This document shows, piece by piece, positions 47,385-64,000 of a DNA stretch of 64,000 nt. The notes beneath the pieces were generated by a model. That model did not search any database, was not told the DNA's origin, and worked only from the letters and a program-made list of their open reading frames with translations. This DNA is from Anthopleura xanthogrammica (lineage: Eukaryota > Cnidaria > Anthozoa > Actiniaria > Actiniidae): NCBI GenBank assembly GCA_964019055.1, contig OZ025223.1, positions 5,322,625 through 5,386,624 of the forward strand, read 5' to 3'. Position 1 is the first letter of the stretch; every line of letters begins with the position of its first letter. Position numbers and translations under genes: made by a program.

Positions 47385-50300
47385 GTGGCTTTGTCCATGA
47401 AGATTACTTTAGTACCGCATCTGTTATGCACCAACGCACTTGATGTGAACATACGCACAATTAACTGGGGACCAAGTTGTCAAACACATCTGTTCATGAT
47501 TATTGATCGGCAGTGGTTAGGGACTGATCATACACTATAGACCCCTTGCACTAATCCCCAACCTAGGGGTCAAAACAATGGAAAATATTAACATAACAAA
47601 ATATTTCAATCCTCAAGAGAAGGCAGTTCTTTTGTTTTGACCCCCAGGTTGGGAATTGTTTAATCCTCCACCCCCACCCCTCCCCTCCCCTCCCCTCCCC
47701 TCCCCATGCGCAACAGCTAAAGACCGGTTCCTAAAGTATAATGTCATAGTTATGGTCATGGTTATGAAAACAAAAACAAACAAACAAACGAAAAACATAA
47801 GAGTTATATCGGCGACTTTAACGACCAAGTATTGATCATGCCTTGTAAATCGACACTTTGGCGATACTTCTCCGTATAGGTATATCGGTTAACTTCCGGC
47901 CTTTAGTCGGTGAATTAACTCGACCGAGATTCATGCTATTCCGCCAGCCAAAACTATGACCGCGGTAAATTCGTTTTTCATTCGGAAATTAGAAAAGGTA
48001 AAGGAAGTGAAAAAATATCCGTTCACTCGACCCGTGTGTTAAACCCCTACAAACTAGGGGGAAATAAGTGGAAGAGGGAGAGGATAGGCGGGAAGAGAAG
48101 GGAATATGAGACACAGCACACCTATACTAATTCAAGAATGAAGGAGTAAGAGAACGTTCAAGCCGATCATTGAGTTCACCACAGCTCTATTTGTGTAGGA
48201 TTATCTAAGAACTCACTGAACTTCCATGTTCAATGAAAAAAAGAAAGATTTGATCTCAAGATTTTTATTCCTAGTTTGGCTTTCCGTTCAGTTGCTATGA
48301 CAAAACCAGCGAAAATAACTGAATTGATCACACTGTCACGTCTTTCGTGATGCGTGCTTTGGTGATGCTTCCGCACGCGATTCACTGAACGTTTAGCCTG
48401 ATATATCCTAAACACCAGCGCGGGGTTACTGAATGTGCTGCACTACATGCATATCCTCAACGGGCCACGTGTGGGAATTATCAGAAACCAGGATTAAGTT
48501 ATTTGAAAACAATGGACAATTTTCCCGGCTTTAGAGTTTGCTATTTTGAAAGATTTCTGATTGCTTTGCTGTGTTGATCGTGCGAGCACGAATAGTTAAA
48601 GCACGATTAAGCCTGGTGACTAGGCCTGTCCCGGGTGTGCTGTAGTGCATGCGAGACTTTGACAGCTTGCGTACGTTTGACAACAATATCAGAGGACTAA
48701 CTAAACTGAACGACATGTAATATTATTAGTTCTTTAAGGCCTTCATATCGCAAAAAAACGTAAAAACTACTGAATTACGCACTGATGGTTCATGATTCTA
48801 TCCTGAAAAAAAGTTTATATCGAAAGAAAACTACCAATATTAAATACTAGAAGTTTGAGGTAGAATTCAACGTATGTTGACTGAAGGTTTGAAATTTATG
48901 TTTGTCCAGCAATCAAACTGATATTTTACCATTTTATTACCATTTTACCATATATTTTACCTGAATTATTTTATGAATAAAAATTTCACACATTATAATT
49001 TCATACGGCTTAAGCTTGTTTAATCTTTCAATCTGTCACCGGCCAACATTTAAATTTATTCTTTTTCTCTCTATTTTCAATTTGATTCATTTACCATGAC
49101 TGTACCAGTTATTTGCTGTTCTAACTATTATACCATTAAGCTTATCTCCTTGTAAATCCTGGCATTTCATGGTTCTCAAGTGAATTCAAAAATCGATGAA
49201 AGATTTTAAAGGAATTTTTTGGTGGTCTAGTTTGGACGTTACTACGTGATGACGTCATGAGCTAGCATTCTTGCCTAGTGACTTCAATCTACTTTGATTT
49301 GTTTAAAGAATATGCAAAATGGTTTTGGTTTACGATCATGAGACATTTCATGTTTCTTTCAAAACTCGTATCTCATATCCTTTTATTGCAATGAAAGTTC
49401 TAGTGCCTTTTGCAGAGCTAAAGCTCTCGTAACAGTCTGCAGAAACGCTCAATTTGACATGATTTGCAGGATATTGGTCATTCAAGGTCTCTTAAACTAT
49501 TTGTCAGTAACATTTGAGTTTTGTTGGCTTTCAGTTTTATATAATTTTACTTTTTCTCCGTTTTATTATTCGGCTTTTCTTTTTTCTTTTTTTTTTTCAT
49601 CAGTCTTGTCGTTTCTTTTTGCCCAGTTTTCCTTTCTTTTTTCTTTGTCTTCCTCATATTAATTTTCATATTCACAGTATCCTCATCACTGATAAACTGG
49701 AGACAGACCACTTTGCATTTATCCGCGTCCTTTTCATGTAAACTTCAGTCGACCTTTTCTTGTCAGTGTAATAAGACCCTACATACAAAGCCATACACTG
49801 GTAGAAACAGGTAACACTAGAATTGAAAAAATTACGATAAATCATCAAAGACTTTTCTTAGCGGCATATTCTCTTGTGGTCAGCAATTGAATTTTAATTA
49901 GTTAAGATGTTAAAAATGGAAGCAAACGTGCGCTAAACTTCTCATGTCCCAAACATCTTACGAAACTAACGATAATAAAGAAGGATTTACTTTTGAATTC
50001 AATTGAGAACACCAAATTTTCTCTTCATAATTTTTTTATGGCCATCACGTATACATTGTCATATAAGCTTTATAGCATGGAAGACATGACTTGAAGCACG
50101 AGTTCACTGATTCAGTCGCTTTGGGGAGCCCAACTAGTAAACCCTTTTTCATAATCATTCTATCAATACCCAAATCCTAATCATGAATTCGTACTTGACG
50201 ATAACTTTCAATGCTTTATTTTATATTTTCTGAAATATTTCTTTGCTTCTTGCAATAAATAAAGACGTTCTTTTGTAGTGAAAATTCATGGATTACTGAC

Positions 50301-50559
50301 GTTCAAAATTGCCAGGCGTTGCTTCCCGCACAGTACAAGTCAATACTAGTCATACGTGCACTCGCACATGACTTGTTTTGGGATCTGACTTATAATAAAT
50401 GGTCGCTTTGATCTCAGGGCAGTCTTATTATCAACACGCAAACGACTCGATCAAATCATTCTTTCTAAAACTCATTCTTTCTAAAGCATAGACTACAGAG
50501 GGTTACATCTTTAGTTCGCAGACAAGAACTATAGATTCTTGATTTTTCCCAGTTACAAA

Positions 50560-58966
<8,407 letters not shown>

Positions 58967-59456
58967 ATGGTGAGTTAATGGATAAAAAAATTTATAATAT
59001 TTCATCCCTCTGTAAATAATAAGCCTTTTAAGCTTTGCCATAATGTCTTCCCATTTCAGACCACATATCATTCTGTAGAGTATTATTTCTTTTTTAACAG
59101 TTGCACATGAGAAGACACATGAATATCTTATTCTCAAGAGAATGAAATGTGGCCTGAAATGCAAAAACATTGGCCAAGCTAAAAGGGTTATGTGAGTTGT
59201 CAATATTTAGTAATATGGTACAATGTACCTAGCTAGTGTGTTTTTGGAGTGAATCTCACAGACGACCCCCCTTGTGGGGTGATGGTCAGAAAATAATACT
59301 AATATAGCTAAAATTTCAAAGGGAAGCGCCTAGCATGGGACTTAGAGTCCCGTTCACACTTTCCCCATTGGGTAGCATAGATAGCATTTGTAATCTTTTT
59401 ATTCTGATATGCCCAATAAATATGTAAAGAAAAATCCACAATTATATTAAAAGTAT

Positions 59457-59605
59457 TAGAGTGCAAACAATATAACCGTGAAACATTAGTAATACTAAAT
59501 AGTACAATTTTGTGCAAATTCTATTGTTTTCTATTGTTTTATTATCACTATTTAAATTTGTACTATTTAGTAATTTGTATTTCCAGATATATTGTTTGCA
59601 CTCTA
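59457..59605. mobile_element. MITE-like element downstream of the EGLN stop
   Basis: The ends TAGAGTGCAAACAATAT (59457-59473) and their inverse (59589-59605) match exactly. Inner arms ACTAAATAGTAC and GTACTATTTAGT also pair. It sits in the possible 3' UTR intron. Confidence 0.7.
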
Positions 59606-61165
59606 TCACTATCTTGTTAATAAACTGATCCACAATACTATTTCAAATCCTGATGTGTTGCATGTTTATTTTAGGTCTGAGTTATTTCTTGCTATTTCAA
59701 GCAAAGCTGACAAAATAATGGCAGTTACTTCCTGATGTGTTCTGACCACTGAACAGTAGAGTAAGTTGTACTCAAAAATACACCTCAAACTGCATGGCAA
59801 TTATGTGCCAGGAGATTCAACCTCATTTAACATGAAGCAAAACATCATACAAGATTAAATGCTGTAAGCTGTTGCCAGAAGAGAAAAGTAACAAAGTTAC
59901 TTAAGACATTTTCAGTTTACCTCTAATATTATTATGTTAACTTTTTTTTAAAGTTCATGAAGTTGGTTTTCATATTTAGTGCTTAGAAAATTTAGTTGAA
60001 ATTCTAAAGTTTATGTAGAAGCATGAATCTTTCCTCATGTGTGAGGCATTTTGTTACTGTTGGTAGTATGAGTTTACTGTTGTATTCATTCTGCCATAAA
60101 GAACTCACAATGAGGAACAAAGTTTATGCATATAGAAATGATATTCAATTGTGATGTGAAATGTGGACTACAGTGAACCGTGTAAACTGGGAAAGTCTAT
60201 TACTGTCAAGTCATAAATCAGTGTCTTCACTGATTTTAAAGTCAGCCAAGGAGTATCAAGGGCACACACCACATTAAAGAAAAAGAAAGACCTTGTGTCT
60301 TGTAAGAAACTGCTCCCATACAAGTCTTCATTTTTGAAATTTACTCAAAAGTTGGTTTCAGACCCCTTGAAAATCCATGTACTTATGTATGCCCCTGAGT
60401 ACCAAGAGATATCAATAAACCTACTACCATGCATGTATGTATGGTACTGCCAAACTTTGGGATCATTGCCTTGTTGGGAATGATAAAACATAGAAGCAAG
60501 CTAAGTACAAAAACAGCATCTAGATGTGGAGGTACGGTATTAGTGGCTTCAGCAACTGTAATTTAAAAAGCATATAAAATGTTATAAATGATCATAAAAT
60601 ATTCAAGATATGAGTATATGTTTAATATTCCATAAAATACTACAATGAATTATATATATTATATATATTTCCCAGAACAGCTTTCAGCCAGCTTCTATGT
60701 TTTATCGTTTGTGCACAGGAATTATTATGCATTCCTAGAATGGGGTACTTCTATATATGTACGATATATGGTATATATTATTATATACATACCTATACAT
60801 GGATATATAATGATATATATTTGAAAAAGGTTGCTCATGTTGCAATTCAGGGCAGAGTACTCATATTTATACTAAACAAATACATTGGCAACAATTGCTA
60901 AAATATGTTGTTTTAGGCTGATTTTGTGTTCTAAAAGAAGCTCATAATTTTCTACAAGAACTTGAGTTGCTTTGCACTGCAACCTTTTTGAAAATCTTAA
61001 AAATAACTGTTACTAGAATACAGGGGAAAGTCACAAGAAAGAATAAGGTCTTTATAGATTCTCTGGACTAGAATATATTAGGCCATATCTTAATAATCTC
61101 GAACAGAATTCTAAATGTAAATATATATATTATATAAAAGATCAAACATGCCAGAAAATAATCTA

Positions 61166-61325
61166 TAGGCTGTTTGTATTATAGTAGCATATACTACAAC
61201 TACCAGAATGCTTTACAAGTGTTTTTCCATTAAGTTTTAATTTTATTGTACTGTCAAAATTCCAAAGAAAGTGTGCAATTGATTCTGGTAGTTGTAGTAT
61301 CTGCTGCTACAATGCAAACAGCCTA
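61166..61325. mobile_element. MITE with ~44-bp inverted ends
   Basis: TAGGCTGTTTGTATTATAGT at 61166 and following bases through CAACTACCAGAAT are inverted at 61282-61325 with a few mismatches and small gaps. It is 160 bp and non-coding. Confidence 0.75.
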
Positions 61326-62144
61326 GACTCAATATCGCTTGTGGCAATACCCCACTCCAGGAGTACATTGTACTATAATGTATGTAAATGTTGTTATATT
61401 ATGTAAATATGTATATTAAGTACACTTTTGTTTTCTCCTAGAAATACCTGTGAAAAGTATAGAAAGATCTAACGAGATCTATAAATGCATATTATAGTAT
61501 ATCTAGATTTGTTAAGCTAAGAGTTGGAGAATAAAAAGTTGTACTGCAAGTATATTCTAATGGAATATTTCATTGCACATCACTATAGCTGGCTAGGAGG
61601 GGGTATCAATGATCCCCTCCCCCTAGTTACAGAGAGGAGGGGAGTCACATGGGAGACAGACATTTTGCATACCAAACAGCAGTTGGAGTGCACACACATG
61701 AAAAAGTGCTAAAATATCAGTAGATTACTAACTAATTAGTGCAAAGTCCTTTGTTCTCAAAGTATATTGTCTAAATAGAGTGTTTGAACTAAATCTGTGG
61801 CTATTTAAGGCGGAGTTTGGAGAGGGAGAGTGATTATATTTCATTTTAGGTTTTGTAATTTTCTCGACTTCAGGGATACTTTCCCTAGTAAATACCATAG
61901 TTCAGTCATTTTCATAACTATTGTCCTTATGCAAGTGTGACCCTCGAATTTGAGGGTGCTAAACAAAATCTAAGTATGTATAGTAAAAGTGTTGACTTTG
62001 CTATTCTAGGGACCGGTTATTAGCCTTTTCTATATCGAGCAATGGACTGGGTACTAGTGTAAAAAAATCAATTTAATCATGGTTCCAGAAAAAATAATCC
62101 CATCCCATGGAACAATGGAAGAGTAGCATGAAATAAGCTTATTG

Positions 62145-62317
62145 AGAGGGTCCTGAAAAGGGTAAAATGGGAGCTGGGATAAATCTTTTTTGGGGCTGGG
62201 AAAATGGGATTCCATGCACTGGGACTGGGATTTAGCCATTATTGGGATTGGGATTTTGCAAAGTATTGGGCTTGGAAATGGGATAAGGACCCTCCCCCCC
62301 CCCTTTCAGGACCCTCT
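62145..62317. mobile_element. TIR element ending AGAGGGTCCTGAAA
   Basis: AGAGGGTCCTGAAAAGGG at 62145-62162 is inverted at the right end (CCCCTTTCAGGACCCTCT). The interior is a degenerate GGGATTGGGATT purine repeat. It lies about 490 bp from the IRE1-like stop codon. Confidence 0.65.
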
Positions 62318-62808
62318 ATTAACCAAGTTTCACAAAATCGAAAATATCATGACTTCGTTACAATTTGCACGTCAAACACTTTCAAATCTTGCTAATTGCC
62401 ATTTGTTCTTTCTTGTTCTTTCTATTTTTTCTTTGTCTTTCTCATTTTTGAATTAAGTTATTTTGAGAAACTTGGTTCCAGTCTCTTGCTCGATAAGGCT
62501 CATCATTAATCACCTGGGGGAGGGCCAGAGGATTTTTGTTGCAACATCATCAAGATTAACTGATCTTCCTTGGCCTCGAGAGACACTAGCTTTTTTATGC
62601 CAGTTTATACCAGACCCACCTCCCCCTCCACGTTTTACTCAAAGCACGTCGTTGCTACTCATTCTTATGTAACTATCCATTTTGATACCTGTCCATGTAT
62701 AGCTCGTCCTCTCTCCAGATATCCAAAGCATGTATCCCCTCCTGAATCCTCCACCTCCACCTCCCCAAATAGTAAAAATGACCGATCCATTAAAAGTACA
62801 GGCTTTGA

Positions 62809-63999
62809 TTATTGTCGGTTTATCACACTGATGATTTCTTCTCTGTTCTGATCCCATCCATTGGTTGTTACAGCCTTGTAGACTTCAATCAAAAGATTAG
62901 GGAAATATTCCAGAAACACATAGTCCTTCAGTAGTAAGTTTGGGTTGGAAAGAGTAGAGACATGTGCATAAGCATTTCGTATGAAGCGTACCAGCTCTAT
63001 TATGGAAGAAGTTTCATAGGACGATCTCCCGGAGGGTTTCGTCATCTCAGAGTAAATGACAGGCATGTGTGGATACCCTGAGTCGTCCCACTTCGGAAAC
63101 TTGACTATCGTGTCAAACTTTCTCTCTAAGTCCTTTTCAACTGCACTTGCATTTTCCCGTTTATCACGTGGACAGGTAAATTCTGGACTCTGGTTACCAA
63201 CAGCAGACAGAAAAGCAATCTTTTTATCTTTTGACCAGAACAATGGATGAGTAGATACTTGTGCTGCAGTGGGTCGTTTGCTTTCGTTACCTTCAAGCAT
63301 CTTTCTTACGATGTTAGTAGATTCGGCACAAAGAGAGTTATCCCATCCTTCTGTTTTGTTTTCGATAATGTTTTGTTCTGTTTGAGTGACATTCACCATA
63401 CGGCTGTTGGCGCAATTAGTTGGTGCAAACGGATGTTTTTTCACTGACAAAATGTAACAAAGAACAAGACCACAAGCAAACAAATCAGAAGATTTGGAAT
63501 GATGTTTAGTTGCCTTTAACACTTCTGGAGCAATCCAACATCTGGTTCCAACATTAGATATTGTGATACTGGCAACAGAACCGGTACTATCCATATGCTG
63601 GCTGAGGCCGAAATCAGCAATTTTCAAACGCACTTCGTTTTTTTCAGACCTAAACTTATAAAGAATGTTAGGTGGCTTAAGATCTCGATGGAGTATGTTC
63701 TTGTCATGAAGGTATTGTAGTCCCTTTACTACGTCATGACAGAGCTGTATTCTTGTTTCTGTTGTTATTTTATCGTCAAGGATGTCGTCGAGGCTTCCCT
63801 CCATCAATTCTAAAACCACATAAGAAAAGTGTTCGTCTTCAAAGAAATACAAATAGCGAACAACCTGCTCGCAATCTGCAAGAAGGACAAGGCTTTTTAT
63901 TTCTCGTTTGTCTTCTTTTCTTTTAGTCATACGTAGCTTTTCGATACGTTTGATAGCCACCTCTCTACCATCATTCTCACTGATTCCTGCAAAGACAGC
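62809..63999 (-). CDS. IRE1-like kinase/endoribonuclease (5' partial)
   Basis: 396 visible residues, one exon, running off the window end, which cuts inside the glycine-rich loop (AVFAGISENDGREVAIKR). A complete-looking Ser/Thr kinase domain has the VAIK Lys (K17), HRDLKPPN (104-111), DFG (129-131) and GTRCWIAPEVL. A KEN RNase domain starts at about THPLFW (250). KEN catalytic residues of IRE1 appear to be kept: Tyr in SSYETSS (IRE1 Y892), and Asn and His in RNAYAH (IRE1 N906 and H910). The family includes the ER stress sensor IRE1, which splices XBP1 mRNA, and RNase L, the 2-5A-activated antiviral nuclease. RNase L has DFD and is a pseudokinase; this one has DFG, so it looks IRE1-like. The C-terminus extends about 35 residues past the last obvious KEN helix. 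No intron interrupts the kinase or KEN part, unlike typical IRE1 genes. The N-terminal sensor domain lies outside the window, so membrane anchoring is unknown. Confidence 0.9.
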   Translation of the reverse strand, partial: AVFAGISENDGREVAIKRIEKLRMTKRKEDKREIKSLVLLADCEQVVRYLYFFEDEHFSYVVLELMEGSLDDILDDKITTETRIQLCHDVVKGLQYLHDKNILHRDLKPPNILYKFRSEKNEVRLKIADFGLSQHMDSTGSVASITISNVGTRCWIAPEVLKATKHHSKSSDLFACGLVLCYILSVKKHPFAPTNCANSRMVNVTQTEQNIIENKTEGWDNSLCAESTNIVRKMLEGNESKRPTAAQVSTHPLFWSKDKKIAFLSAVGNQSPEFTCPRDKRENASAVEKDLERKFDTIVKFPKWDDSGYPHMPVIYSEMTKPSGRSSYETSSIIELVRFIRNAYAHVSTLSNPNLLLKDYVFLEYFPNLLIEVYKAVTTNGWDQNREEIISVINRQ

Positions 64000-64000
64000 A

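Larger units (their letters stand above)
43816..50559. other. Intergenic, GPCR to EGLN
   Basis: About 6.7 kb with no recognisable gene. It contains three foldback elements (44022-44157, 46495-46593, 47021-47384) and one further inverted repeat (about 47556-47658: CCCCAACCTAGGGGTCAAAAC and its near-inverse). Short frames elsewhere lack domains. Confidence 0.45.
58967..62808. other. Convergent intergenic region, EGLN / IRE1-like
   Basis: About 3.8 kb between two converging stops. AATAAA signals on the plus strand at 59629-59634 and 60414-60419 could end EGLN transcripts. Three MITE-like elements lie here (59457-59605, 61166-61325, 62145-62317). No other gene was recognised. Confidence 0.5.

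Noticed and set aside
62809..63999. RNase L identity for the kinase-KEN protein
   Set aside because: DFG and HRD are intact, whereas RNase L carries a degenerate kinase; the ankyrin region that would decide lies outside the window.

Overview
The window is animal nuclear DNA: AT-rich, with intron-split genes using GT...AG splice sites, long gene-poor stretches and many short non-autonomous transposons. The gene content (a single TMEM39, an EGLN-type HIF prolyl hydroxylase with an N-terminal MYND finger, a single-exon class A GPCR, and an IRE1-type kinase/RNase whose visible kinase and RNase parts lie in one exon) and the repeat style (foldback MITEs, poly-G-bearing elements) suggest a marine invertebrate, most likely a cnidarian such as a coral or sea anemone. 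The species call is inference; nothing in the window proves it.

Layout. (1) 1-6208, plus strand: the 3' part of a gene for a large, disordered, Ser/Asn-rich protein, with one >3.2 kb exon and four short C-terminal exons. Its last exons encode a short coiled coil; a CEP126-like centrosomal protein is only a guess. (2) 15094-7093, minus strand: a complete eight-exon TMEM39 gene (456 aa), tail to tail with gene 1. (3) 16.4-22.3 kb: a satellite block. A 29-bp minisatellite fills 16.44-16.61 and 17.06-20.81 kb and is organised into higher-order repeats (387 and 764 bp) marked by a 39-bp variant unit. It is followed by a 50-bp minisatellite built from the same decamer. (4) 22.3-42.7 kb: a gene desert with microsatellites, MITEs and a 679-bp foldback element. 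(5) 42754-43788, plus: an intact 344-aa orphan rhodopsin-class GPCR. (6) 50560-58966, plus: a seven-exon EGLN gene (406 aa) whose exon phases and Fe(II)/2-oxoglutarate residues are all intact. (7) 63999-62809, minus: the C-terminal kinase plus KEN RNase part of an IRE1-like protein, running off the window end.

The genes do not form an operon or an evident pathway. Three relate loosely to stress biology (oxygen sensing by EGLN, RNA cleavage by the IRE1-like enzyme, ER/secretory function of TMEM39), but the sequence gives no evidence that they act together. Exon sums for the three spliced models are multiples of three (gene 1 visible part 3516 nt, TMEM39 1371 nt, EGLN 1221 nt), which supports the splice choices. 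I found no CRISPR array, tRNA or rRNA gene, or transposon coding region. The least ordinary features are the higher-order minisatellite, which is open in all three plus-strand frames over long stretches, and the IRE1-like kinase/RNase.
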